The notes below the pieces were generated by a model. It made no database searches. It was not told the origin of the DNA and saw only the letters and a program-made list of their open reading frames with translations. From assembly GCA_018001935.1 (NCBI GenBank), contig JAGNHB010000009.1:62001-126000 (forward strand): DNA of 64,000 bases, in the 5' to 3' direction. Shown in pieces: positions 54,163 through 63,297 of this stretch. The stretch is from Acidobacteriota bacterium. GTDB taxonomy: Bacteria; Acidobacteriota; JAAYUB01. The position numbers and the translations under genes were made by a program. Position 1 is the stretch's first letter; each line of letters begins with the position of its first letter.

Positions 54163-55245
54163 CTACCTTATCTCCCGGTTCCGGTAGAAGTTGTTGAGGA
54201 GGCCCATGGCGAAGAAGAAGGTCACGAGGGAGGAGCCCCCGTAGCTCAGGGGCGGGAGCGGGATGCCGATGACCGGGATCAGGCCCAGGTTCATCCCCAC
54301 GTTGGACACGAAGTGAAAGGCGTAGAGGATGGAGATCCCGAAGGCGGTGTACATGATGCGCCGGTCGGGGCTGTCGTGGGCCAGACGGAAGCCGCGGTGG
54401 AGGAGCAGGGCGTAGAGCAGGAGCACCGCGCCGGACCCCACCATCCCCATCTCCTCGCAGATCAGCGCGAAGATGAAGTCCGTGTGGTTCTCGGGGAGAA
54501 AGCCCATGGTGCCCTGGCTGCCCTTGCCCAGCCCTTTCCCCGTCATGCCGCCCGACCCGATGGCGATGATGGCCTGGATGGTCTGGTAACCGATCCGCTG
54601 GGGGTCGCTCTCCAGGTCCATGAGGACCTTGATGCGCGCCTTCTGGTAACTCTGGAGGAGGTGCCACCCCGTCAGGGCGGCGAACAGGCCGAGGACCGCC
54701 AGCCCCACGAGGATCTTGCGGCGGACGCCCGCCAGGAGCGTGATCCCGGCGAGGAGGGGAACCAGGGTGATGGCCGTCCCCAGGTCGTGCTGGAGCAGGA
54801 TGAGGGCAAAGGGGACGGCGACCAGGCCGGCCAGTTTCGCGAAGGAATAGAACCCGAGGTAAGTCTCGCCGAAATCCGAGAGAAACTTGGCCAGCACCAG
54901 GATGAGGACCAGCTTGACGGTCTCGGACGGCTGAAACACCACCCCGCCAAACCCGATCCAGCTCTTGGAGGCGTTGATCGTCTTCCCGAAGATGAGGACC
55001 AGGACCAGGACGAACAGGGCGCCGAGGTAGACGAAATAGGCCAGCGAAAAGAGTTTCCGGAAGGGGACGAAACTCATGACGAGAAAGATCACCGAACCCA
55101 GCGCCATGCGGACCAGGTGGTTCCGGATGATGCCCGGCCCGGCCGAGCGGGTGGCGTAGTAGATCTCCACGCTGCCGATGACGCAGAGGGAAACGATCGC
55201 GAAGACCAGCGGCCAGTCGAAGCCGGCCCAGCGCCTAGTCGTCAT
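54163..55245 (-). CDS. rodA: rod-shape peptidoglycan polymerase RodA (SEDS family)
   Basis: 360 residues, about ten membrane helices. SEDS features are FGGVVFQPSETVKLVLILVL, LLQHDLGTAITLVPLLAGIT, GSQGTMGFLPENHTDFIFAL with the catalytic-region residues, and IPLPPLSYGGSSLVTFFFAM. RodA polymerises glycan strands in the elongasome with PBP2. It overlaps the mrdA stop by 11 bases. Downstream, ATTACAAGAAAATTGTAAC (54111-54129) can form a short TTACAA/TTGTAA hairpin. Confidence 0.95.
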   Translation of the reverse strand: MTTRRWAGFDWPLVFAIVSLCVIGSVEIYYATRSAGPGIIRNHLVRMALGSVIFLVMSFVPFRKLFSLAYFVYLGALFVLVLVLIFGKTINASKSWIGFGGVVFQPSETVKLVLILVLAKFLSDFGETYLGFYSFAKLAGLVAVPFALILLQHDLGTAITLVPLLAGITLLAGVRRKILVGLAVLGLFAALTGWHLLQSYQKARIKVLMDLESDPQRIGYQTIQAIIAIGSGGMTGKGLGKGSQGTMGFLPENHTDFIFALICEEMGMVGSGAVLLLYALLLHRGFRLAHDSPDRRIMYTAFGISILYAFHFVSNVGMNLGLIPVIGIPLPPLSYGGSSLVTFFFAMGLLNNFYRNREIR

Positions 55246-57037
55246 CGCCGCGATACACCTTCTCCGGGTTGAGCCGGAAGAACTCGCCCAGGACCCGGGC
55301 GGCGACAGGGGCGGCCGTCTCGCCGCCGTGCCCCCCGTGCTCCACGATGATGGCGAGGGCGATGGCCGGTTTCTCCGCCGGGGCGAAGCAGGCGAACCAG
55401 GAGTTCTCGCGGTACCGCTTCTTGTAATCCGCCATCCGCTCGGCGGTGGACGTGCTGATGACCTGGGCGGTGCCGGTCTTGCCCGCCACGTTCACCCCCT
55501 CCACCCGGGCGAGCTTGCCGGTGCCCTCCTCCACCACGTTGAGCATGCTGCGAATCAGCAGCCGGTGGATGGGCCCGGGGACGATTTCCTCCACGGGGCC
55601 GGCGTCCCCAGCCCGCTCCCGGAAGGCGAGATGGGGCGCCGGGGTGATCCGGTTGGTGGAGACGCAGGACATGAAGTACGCCACCTGGAGCGGCGTGACC
55701 CCCACCATGCCCTGGCCGATGGCGGCGGCGACCGTCTCCCCCTGGTACCACGCCTTCCCGTACCGCCGCTTCTTCCAATCGGAGGACGGGACCAGCCCCG
55801 GCTTCTCGTCGGGCAGGTCGAGACCGGTCTTCCGGCCCATCCCCAGGGCGTTTGACCACTTGCAGATCTTGTCGATGCCCAGCCGGAGGCCGGCGTTGTA
55901 GAAGTAGACGTTGCAGCTGCTGGCAATGGCCGGCATCAGGCTCACCGTTCCGTGCCCGGACTTGTTCCAGCAGTGGTAGACATGGCCGCCGAGTTCGAAG
56001 GCCCCGTTGCAGGAGAACATCGTGGCCGGGTTGATGGTCTTCTCCTTCAGGCCCGCCAGGGCCACCAGGATCTTGAACACGGACCCGGGGGCGTAAACCC
56101 CCTGGGTCGCCTTGTTCTGGAGCGGCTTGTCCGGGTTGTCCAGCAGCGCCCGCCAGACCTCGGGCTTGAGCCGGCCGATGAACTGGTTGGAGTCGAAACC
56201 GGGGTTGCTGACCATGGCCAGGACCTCGCCCGTCCAGGGGTCCATGGCCACCAGGGCCCCCTTCTGGTCCGCCATGGCCTCGAAGGCGGTCCGCTGGAGG
56301 TCCAGGTCGATGGTCAGGGCCAGGTCCTTGCCGATCCGGGGCTGGACCTCCTCGAGAACGGCCTTGACCTGGCCGAGACTGTTGATGCTGATCTTCCGGT
56401 AACCCTTGGCCCCTTCCAGCCAGACGTTGTAGTATTTCTCCATCCCCGTCTTCCCGACGAGGTCGCCTTTGCGGTGTCGCCCGTCCTCGCTCCGGTTGAG
56501 TTCGGCCTCCGTGATCTCCCCGGTGTACCCGACGATGTGGCAGAAGAGGTCGCCGTACAGGTACTTCCGGTCCGGCATCCACTCGATGCTCAGCTCCGGG
56601 TAGGAGTTCCGGTGGGCCTCCACCCAGGCGCACTCCTCGAAGCTCAGGTTGGATTTCAGCAGCACGTCGGTGGTCCCCACCGCCTGCCGGCACTCCTGGG
56701 CCTTTCGGGCGACGGTCTCGGGGTCGAGCCCGAACTGGTCGCGCATCAGCCGGGCCAGGCGTTCCGGGTCGGTGATGCACTCGGCTTTGACGAAGAGGGA
56801 GAAGGAGGGGATGTTGTCCACCAGCGGCCGGCGCTTCCGGTCGAAGATGATGCCGCGGGGCGCGGAGGTTTCGATCCGGCGGACGTAGTTCCGTTCCGAG
56901 GCCCGGGCGTAGTAGTCGGTCCGGGTGACCTGGAGGTACCAGAGCCGGCCGAAACAGGCCAGGAACAGGAACCCGACGCCCAGGGAGACCCAGAGGATGC
57001 GCAGCCGGTAGTGCGGTTGGGCCTGGTCTTCCTGCAT
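55235..57037 (-). CDS. mrdA: penicillin-binding protein 2 (elongasome transpeptidase)
   Basis: 600 residues. One N-terminal membrane helix (ILWVSLGVGFLFLACFGRLW), a dimerisation/pedestal region with SAPRGIIFDRKRRPLVDN, and a transpeptidase domain with the active Ser in YAPGSVFKILVAL (SxxK), SSCNVYFYNAG (SxN) and AGKTGTAQVIS (KTG). Class B PBP that cross-links glycan made by RodA. Follows mreD by four bases and overlaps rodA. Confidence 0.95.
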   Translation of the reverse strand: MQEDQAQPHYRLRILWVSLGVGFLFLACFGRLWYLQVTRTDYYARASERNYVRRIETSAPRGIIFDRKRRPLVDNIPSFSLFVKAECITDPERLARLMRDQFGLDPETVARKAQECRQAVGTTDVLLKSNLSFEECAWVEAHRNSYPELSIEWMPDRKYLYGDLFCHIVGYTGEITEAELNRSEDGRHRKGDLVGKTGMEKYYNVWLEGAKGYRKISINSLGQVKAVLEEVQPRIGKDLALTIDLDLQRTAFEAMADQKGALVAMDPWTGEVLAMVSNPGFDSNQFIGRLKPEVWRALLDNPDKPLQNKATQGVYAPGSVFKILVALAGLKEKTINPATMFSCNGAFELGGHVYHCWNKSGHGTVSLMPAIASSCNVYFYNAGLRLGIDKICKWSNALGMGRKTGLDLPDEKPGLVPSSDWKKRRYGKAWYQGETVAAAIGQGMVGVTPLQVAYFMSCVSTNRITPAPHLAFRERAGDAGPVEEIVPGPIHRLLIRSMLNVVEEGTGKLARVEGVNVAGKTGTAQVISTSTAERMADYKKRYRENSWFACFAPAEKPAIALAIIVEHGGHGGETAAPVAARVLGEFFRLNPEKVYRGDDD

Positions 57038-57041
57038 GGCC

Positions 57042-57521
57042 TTACCCGCGGGGTTTCCCGGACGAGAGCGCCCAGGCGGGGACGCTGAGGAAGGCGTTCA
57101 CGGTCCCGCTGAAGAGGATGGGAAGGAAATCCCGGATGGGGGAGAGCTTGCCGAAGATGACGAAAAAGAAGGCCACCGTCAGGACGTTGAAGACGGAGAA
57201 GAGGAAGACGGCCGGCACCTGGAGGCCGGGGTGCTCCAGGTTCAACCGGCGCGAAACCAGGAGGGTTAGGTAGGCGATGGTCATCTTGGCGAAGGCCTGG
57301 ATGCCCAGGGGGAACACGTGGGAAAAGGTGGCGTCCTGGACCAGGCCCGCGGTGAAACCCAGGCCCAGCGCGGACGCGCCCGGGGTGCGGCGTGCCGTGT
57401 GGAAGGCGAGGAGGATGAAGAAGTCGGCGTAGGAGAACACCGCCCAGACCTGCGGCAGAAGCAGCTGCAGGAGGAAGGTGACGACGAGGAGGATGCCGAA
57501 GCGGGTCAGGTTCGATGTCAT
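57042..57521 (-). CDS. mreD: rod-shape-determining protein MreD
   Basis: 159 residues with about five membrane helices (FGILLVVTFLLQLLLPQVWA, FSYADFFILLAFHTARRTPG, ..FSVFNVLTVAFFFVIFGK). The family is poorly conserved; position between mreC and mrdA makes the assignment safe. It works with MreC in the elongation complex. Its ATG lies one base after the mreC stop. Confidence 0.88.
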   Translation of the reverse strand: MTSNLTRFGILLVVTFLLQLLLPQVWAVFSYADFFILLAFHTARRTPGASALGLGFTAGLVQDATFSHVFPLGIQAFAKMTIAYLTLLVSRRLNLEHPGLQVPAVFLFSVFNVLTVAFFFVIFGKLSPIRDFLPILFSGTVNAFLSVPAWALSSGKPRG

Positions 57522-57522
57522 G

Positions 57523-58335
57523 TCAGCGCTTCAGGATCACGTAGACGTGCTGGACCTGCTGGAAGTCCGTGAAAGGCGCCACCCCGATGGCCAAAAAGCC
57601 CGAGGGGCCCTTGGAGACCTCCAGTACGGCGCCGACGGGGTAGTTCGGGGGAAACACCCCGTCCTTCCCGGAGGTGTAGATGGCGTCCCCCGGCCGGATG
57701 TCCTCGTAGGAGCGGACGTAATCGAAGTGCAGGACGGGCTTTCCACTGCCCTTGACGATCCCCTGCGTCCCCGGGGTCCTGAGGTAGCCGGCGGCGGCGA
57801 ACCCCGCGTTCGTGACCAGCTGGACCTCGCTGAAGGCCGGCCCGCAACGGACGATCCGCCCCACCAGGCCGCCCTCGCCGATGACCGGGTCGTCCACGCG
57901 GTAACCGTTGAGCCACCCGCCGGAGATGGTCATGGCCTGGTCGCAGTAGTACAGCCCCATGCTCACCACCTGGGCGTAAACCCCCGACTCCCGGAACGGC
58001 GTGACGAAATTGTGGAGCCGGGAGAAGCGGTCCGCCACCGCGAGGCGCTGGTAGCTCTGCTGGAGGAGGATCCGGGTCTGTTCGAGGGACTGCCGCAGCC
58101 GGGCGTTTTCCCGGATCAGCTCGGAGTTCGAGCGGAAGAAGGCGGGGACCCCGTCCGGGTCCCGGAGGGACTTGACCGCGGTGGCGCCCAGGTAGCCCAG
58201 CACGCGGGAGTCCCAGATCTTCAGGAGGGCCGAGCCCTTCAGCACGCGGAACTGCACGGTGACGGCCACGACGCACCCCAGCGAGAGCAGGAGGTAAACC
58301 TGCCATTCCTTCATTTTCCGCCCGAATGACGCCAT
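57523..58335 (-). CDS. mreC: rod-shape-determining protein MreC
   Basis: 270 residues. A membrane anchor (WQVYLLLSLGCVVAVTVQFR), a coiled coil (SELIRENARLRQSLEQTRIL, about 65-100), then the double beta-barrel: SMGLYYCDQAMTISGGWLNG, DPVIGEGGLVGRIVRCGPAF, and YPVGAVLEVSKGPSGF. It organises PBP2 and RodA. The start could be ATG 58395, 58335 or 58314; none has a strong ribosome site. First gene of the cluster. mreB, usually in front of mreC, is absent: the upstream gene is divergent. Confidence 0.9.
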   Translation of the reverse strand: MASFGRKMKEWQVYLLLSLGCVVAVTVQFRVLKGSALLKIWDSRVLGYLGATAVKSLRDPDGVPAFFRSNSELIRENARLRQSLEQTRILLQQSYQRLAVADRFSRLHNFVTPFRESGVYAQVVSMGLYYCDQAMTISGGWLNGYRVDDPVIGEGGLVGRIVRCGPAFSEVQLVTNAGFAAAGYLRTPGTQGIVKGSGKPVLHFDYVRSYEDIRPGDAIYTSGKDGVFPPNYPVGAVLEVSKGPSGFLAIGVAPFTDFQQVQHVYVILKR

Positions 58336-58436
58336 CTCGCCGTTTCGCCCCGACCGCCGGATTCCGGCGTCCGCGCCGGCCGGGTTATTCTCCATGCCGC
58401 TTTCCACCGGTGTCAAGGGAAAAACACGATCGGTGG

Positions 58437-58442
58437 TATACT
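58437..58442 (+). promoter_or_regulatory. candidate -10 element for the LiaF-like/LytS/LytT operon
   Basis: TATACT preceded by GGTGG, about 145 bases before the LiaF-like gene. A TCAAGG 18 bases upstream is a poor -35. Weak call. Confidence 0.35.
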
Positions 58443-58584
58443 GGGAGCGTTTAACGGGGAAGGCGGCGCCGGCCGGCCGGACGTCGCCGCTCACCGGGTT
58501 TTTCCCGGCGTTCGCCGAAAGACGGGAGAATGCGGGGGCCAGGGCTCGTAGTCTGAGGGTGAAATCACCGAACGGAGGTTCACC

Positions 58585-59283
58585 ATGGAAAAAACACGAT
58601 GCGAACGCCGCCCCGACCGCGCCGCGCCCCACCTGATCATCGGGTTGTTCATCGTCGCCGCGGGCGTGCTCTTCCTTTCCGTCAACCTGGGGTGGATCCC
58701 CCGCGCGGACTACTCCTGGGTCTGGCCCCTGGTCCTGACGGCCCTGGGCCTCTCCTGGATGGTGAGCGGGCACTCCCGGCTGCCCGGCGCCGTTCTCGCC
58801 CTGGTGGGAGCCGTCTTCCTGCTCCGCAACCTGCAGGTGATCCGGGTCGACGTCTGGCGCTTCTGGCCGATGCTGCTCATCGTCCTCGGGATCCATCTCC
58901 TCTTCCGCAACTTCCGCCCCCCCGTCCCGGTCACCGCCGACGAGACGCCCGCGGACCGGATCCGGGGCACCGCCTTTTTAGGGGGGTTCAACCGGGCCTG
59001 CGCGTCGCCGGATTTCAAGGGCGGAACGCTGACGGCCTTCATGGGCGGCTGCGAGATCGATCTGCGGGGTGCGTCCATCCGGGGGCCGGAAGCCGTGCTG
59101 GACTGCTTCGCCCTCATGGGGGGGGTTGAGGTCCGCGTTCCGGACGACTGGGTCGTGGTGCTGGACGGCACCCCCTTCCTGGGCGCCTTCGAGGACAACA
59201 CCCGCCCGAAGCCGTCCGAGGCCCCGAAACGGCTCCGGATCAAGGGGACCGCCATCATGGGCGCCGTCGAGGTGAAAAACTGA
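58585..59283 (+). CDS. LiaF-like membrane protein with DUF5668 helices
   Basis: 232 residues; ATG 58585 follows ACGGAGG. Four membrane helices in two LiaI/LiaF-type hairpins (HLIIGLFIVAAGVLFLSVNL, VWPLVLTALGLSWMV, LPGAVLALVGAVFLL, FWPMLLIVLGIHLLF) are followed by a soluble beta-helix-like domain with repeated GGxE/D.. units (FLGGFNRACASPDFKGGTLT, AFMGGCEIDLRGASI, LMGGVEVRVPDDWVV, IMGAVEVKN). LiaF-type proteins modulate sensor kinases for cell-envelope stress; the next two genes are such a kinase and regulator, so this is a plausible accessory sensor. Confidence 0.85.
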   Translation: MEKTRCERRPDRAAPHLIIGLFIVAAGVLFLSVNLGWIPRADYSWVWPLVLTALGLSWMVSGHSRLPGAVLALVGAVFLLRNLQVIRVDVWRFWPMLLIVLGIHLLFRNFRPPVPVTADETPADRIRGTAFLGGFNRACASPDFKGGTLTAFMGGCEIDLRGASIRGPEAVLDCFALMGGVEVRVPDDWVVVLDGTPFLGAFEDNTRPKPSEAPKRLRIKGTAIMGAVEVKN

Positions 59284-59285
59284 CC

Positions 59286-60371
59286 ATGCCGTCCCTCCCG
59301 GCCCCCCGATGGTCACTCCCCGCCTCCGTGCTGCTCTGGGCACTGCTGGCAGCCGGCCTGACCGCCGTCACCCTCTGGGGCCGGGGGGATCTTTTCCGCA
59401 CCCTGCCGTTCACCGTGCCCATGGGGGTCGTGAACGCCGGGATGGCCCTGGCCATCCGTTTCCCCTGCCGGTCGATGCCGGTCCGGGGCCCGGCCGCCTT
59501 GCGCCTGGCCCTCCGCCTGGTGGTCCCCGCCGCCCTGTTCACGGCGGTCTGGCTGGCCGCCGCCCTGGGGTGGGAGCAGGTGCTGAGCACCGCCCGGGCC
59601 TGGCCGGACGGCACGGGTTTCGGGCCCGACGGCGTCCCCCGGCTGGCGGCCCTGGGCCTGGCGCTCTTCCTGCTCGCCGCCGCCCTGCACCACCTGCTCC
59701 TGTCGGTCCGGCAGGCCCGCCAGGCCGAGGAACGGGAACTCCGGCTGACCGTCCTCGCCCGCGAGGCGGAATTGCGCGCGCTCAAGGCCCAGGTCCACCC
59801 CCACTTTCTCTTCAACAGCCTGACCGCCATTTCCGCCCTCACCGCCACGGACCCGGAGGCGGCGCGGCGGATGTGCCGCGACCTGGCCGACTTCCTCCGG
59901 GAGACCCTGGAGGTGGCCCGGGAGGACTTCGTGACCCTCGAGCGGGAAGCCGGCTTGGCGCGGCGCTACCTGGCGGTGGAGTCGGTTCGCTTCGCCGGTC
60001 GGCTCTCCATCGACATCTCGGTGGACGAGGGCCTCGGGGGGTGGCCGGTCCCGGCCCTCGTGCTCCAGCCGCTCGTCGAGAACGCGGTGCGGCACGGGGT
60101 GGGGGGGCTGCCCGAGGGCGGCCGCGTCGAGATCGAGGCGCGGCGGGAGGACGGGGAGCTGTGCATCCGGGTGGAGAACCCGCGCGACCCCGACGCCCCG
60201 CCCGCGCGACGCCAGGGGCTGGGGCTCCGCCTCGTGGACGAACGTCTCTGGATGCACTACGGCCCCGCCGCCCGTTTCGAGGCCCTCCGGCTTCCGAACC
60301 GGTACCGGGTCACGCTGCGGCTCCCCCGCGCCCCGTCGCCGGCGGGACCGGGCGGGCGAGGCGAACCGTGA
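59286..60371 (+). CDS. LytS/YehU-type sensor histidine kinase
   Basis: 361 residues. About four membrane helices (PASVLLWALLAAGLTAVTLW to LALFLLAAALHHLLLSVRQA), a coiled linker, a His_kinase domain with HPHFLFNSLTAISALTA (phosphorylated His, about 175) and an HATPase domain with LVLQPLVENAVRHGVGGL and GLGLRLVDERLWMHYG. It pairs with the LytTR regulator downstream. Begins two bases after the LiaF-like gene stop. Confidence 0.92.
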   Translation: MPSLPAPRWSLPASVLLWALLAAGLTAVTLWGRGDLFRTLPFTVPMGVVNAGMALAIRFPCRSMPVRGPAALRLALRLVVPAALFTAVWLAAALGWEQVLSTARAWPDGTGFGPDGVPRLAALGLALFLLAAALHHLLLSVRQARQAEERELRLTVLAREAELRALKAQVHPHFLFNSLTAISALTATDPEAARRMCRDLADFLRETLEVAREDFVTLEREAGLARRYLAVESVRFAGRLSIDISVDEGLGGWPVPALVLQPLVENAVRHGVGGLPEGGRVEIEARREDGELCIRVENPRDPDAPPARRQGLGLRLVDERLWMHYGPAARFEALRLPNRYRVTLRLPRAPSPAGPGGRGEP

Positions 60372-60396
60372 GACCCTGCCAGGAGGTCGACAAGTC

Positions 60397-61146
60397 ATGA
60401 GACCGTCCGGGACCGACATCCGGGCCGTGCTGGTGGACGACGAGCCCCTGGCCCGCCAGGACCTGCGCCGGCTGCTGGAGGCCCACCCCCGGGTCCGGGT
60501 GGAGGCGGAGTGCGCCGACGGGTTCGAGGCGGTGCGCTCGGTGAACGAACTCCACCCCGACCTGGTGTTCCTGGACATCCAGATGCCCCGGCTCACCGGG
60601 TTCGACGTGGTGGAGCTCCTGCGCGGGGAACCGCTCGAGGTGGTCTTCGTCACCGCTTTCGACCACTACGCCCTGGAGGCCTTCCGGGTCCACGCGCTGG
60701 ACTACCTGCTCAAGCCGGTGGCGCCCGAACGTCTGGCGGGGGCCCTGGAGGCGTACCAGCGGCGGCAGGGCGGCTCGGCGCGGCGGTGGGAAGCCCTGCG
60801 AAGGCCCGAACCCGGCTTCCGGGACCGCCTCGTCGTCCGGGACGGGGGGCGGGTCCACGTGGTCCCGGTGCGGGAGGTGCGGCACGTCCAGGCCCAGGAC
60901 GACTACGTGCTCATCCGCCGCGGCGGGACGGACCTCCTCCGGAACCAGCCCCTGAACGACCTCGAGAAGGAGTTGGACCCCCGGCAGTTCGTCCGGGTCC
61001 ACCGCTCCCACCTCCTCAACGTGGACCGCCTGGTGCGGCTCGAACCCTGCACGGGCGACACCTGGGTAGCCTTCCTGGACGACGGGACCCGGGTCCCGGT
61101 GAGCCGGGCCGGGTATCGGCGGCTCAAAGACAGGGGCCTGCGCTGA
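60397..61146 (+). CDS. LytTR-family response regulator
   Basis: 249 residues. Receiver domain with AVLVDDEPLARQDLRRLLEA, the phosphorylated Asp in LVFLDIQMPRLTGFDVVELL, and LDYLLKPVAPERLAGALEAY; the C-terminal LytTR DNA-binding domain with VHVVPVREVRHVQAQDDYVL and FVRVHRSHLLNVDRLVRLEP. Partner of the upstream kinase; ATG follows AGGAGG ten bases before. Confidence 0.94.
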   Translation: MRPSGTDIRAVLVDDEPLARQDLRRLLEAHPRVRVEAECADGFEAVRSVNELHPDLVFLDIQMPRLTGFDVVELLRGEPLEVVFVTAFDHYALEAFRVHALDYLLKPVAPERLAGALEAYQRRQGGSARRWEALRRPEPGFRDRLVVRDGGRVHVVPVREVRHVQAQDDYVLIRRGGTDLLRNQPLNDLEKELDPRQFVRVHRSHLLNVDRLVRLEPCTGDTWVAFLDDGTRVPVSRAGYRRLKDRGLR

Positions 61147-61186
61147 CGGCCGGCAGCCCGGCGATTCTTTCGAAGAGCGGTGTGGG

Positions 61187-61232
61187 GTGTCTGACCTGTC
61201 CGACTTGTCTGACTTGTCTGACCGGTCTGACC
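61187..61232. repeat. short tandem repeat (CTGACTTGT units)
   Basis: Five imperfect nine- to ten-base units (CTGACCTGTC, CGACTTGT, CTGACTTGT, CTGACCGGT, CTGACCG) lie between the convergent ends of the regulator and the PfkB gene. Confidence 0.75.
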
Positions 61233-61237
61233 GACCT

Positions 61238-62185
61238 TTACCCGGCGCGGAGCTTGACGAGGTTGCAGGCCCGGGCGAGGGCGTCCACCGCCTGGGGGTC
61301 GAGGGCCCCGGGCACTTCCGTGAGGCAGGAGGCGGCCGCCGCCCCGAAGGCGTACCGTGCGGCCTCCGGCAGCTTCTCCCCCCTGGCCAGCGCCAGGGCC
61401 AGCGCACCGGCCAGGGTGTCCCCCGCACCGATGGGGTTGACCACGTCCACCGAGGGCGGGATGACTCCCCAGGCCTTCACCGGTCCGACCAGGAGCGCGG
61501 TCCGGGGCCCGTCGGTCACCAGGGCCCACTCGGCGCCGAAGGAGCGCAGGACCCGGCAGGCCTCCAGGCAGGACTGCTCGGTGTCCAGGGTGCGTTGCAG
61601 GGTGAACGCCAGTTCCTCGCGGTTGGGCTTGACCAGGAACGGCCGCTCGGCGAGCGCCTTCAGGAAGGCGGGGCCGCGGGTGTCCACGATGACGGGAAGG
61701 CCGCGGTCACGGGCGTTTCGAACCCAGGCGGGGAGTGCGTCCGTCGGGGCGCCGGACGGGAGGTTCCCCGAGATGATCGCCCCCGCCGCACCCGGGAGGA
61801 GGCGGGTGTACCGGCCGGTCAGGATCTCCCACACGGGGGCGGGGGGGACGGTGGCTTCCTCCACCACCTCGGTGGCTTCCCGGCGGGTCACGTCCAGGAG
61901 CGTCTGGCAGGTGCGGACAAGAGCCTCGGACAGGACCGGCCGCCAGGCGATCCCCTCCTCCCGGAGCATCCGGCGCAGGCGGCGCCCGCTCTCGCCGCCG
62001 GAGAAGCCGATCGCCACGGGCAACCCGCCGAGGGCCTTCACGGCCCGGGCGGCGTTGACCCCCTTCCCCGAGGCCCCCACGGACACGGCCCGGACCCGGT
62101 TGACCCTCCCGACCCGCAGCTCGTCGATTCGCAGCACCCGCTGGATGGACGGAAAAGCCCCGAGGCAAACGATCCGGTTCGACAT
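61238..62185 (-). CDS. PfkB-family sugar kinase (1-phosphofructokinase-like)
   Basis: 315 residues. PfkB features: RVNRVRAVSVGASGKGVNAA with the sugar-binding Gly-rich segment (cf. KGGKGINVA of FruK), GFSGGESGRR, AAGAIISGNLPSGAP, LVKPNREEL, and the anion-hole/catalytic VNPIGAGDTLAGALALAL with Asp as base. The GKGxN signature favours 1-phosphofructokinase or tagatose-6-phosphate kinase. It stands alone, without PTS genes. ATG 62185 follows GGGAGG. Confidence 0.82.
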   Translation of the reverse strand: MSNRIVCLGAFPSIQRVLRIDELRVGRVNRVRAVSVGASGKGVNAARAVKALGGLPVAIGFSGGESGRRLRRMLREEGIAWRPVLSEALVRTCQTLLDVTRREATEVVEEATVPPAPVWEILTGRYTRLLPGAAGAIISGNLPSGAPTDALPAWVRNARDRGLPVIVDTRGPAFLKALAERPFLVKPNREELAFTLQRTLDTEQSCLEACRVLRSFGAEWALVTDGPRTALLVGPVKAWGVIPPSVDVVNPIGAGDTLAGALALALARGEKLPEAARYAFGAAAASCLTEVPGALDPQAVDALARACNLVKLRAG

Positions 62186-62219
62186 CGCCCCTTCCTCCCG
62201 TATCGGAATTTCTACCCCT

Positions 62220-62225
62220 ATTATA
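62220..62225 (-). promoter_or_regulatory. -10 element of the PfkB-family kinase gene
   Basis: TATAAT on the minus strand inside the palindrome CCTATTATAGG, 35 bases before the start codon. No good -35 is visible. The palindrome could serve both directions, as the ABC gene diverges here. Confidence 0.45.
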
Positions 62226-62331
62226 GGAAGAAAATTCTCATTTCCCCCGTATTTTTTTACGCGGCGGCCCCGCGAATCACGGTACGATGGCGACGACGGC
62301 GGCCGCGGTCGCCGGTTTCCAGCCCCACGGG

Positions 62332-63293
<962 letters not shown>

Positions 63294-63297
<4 letters not shown>
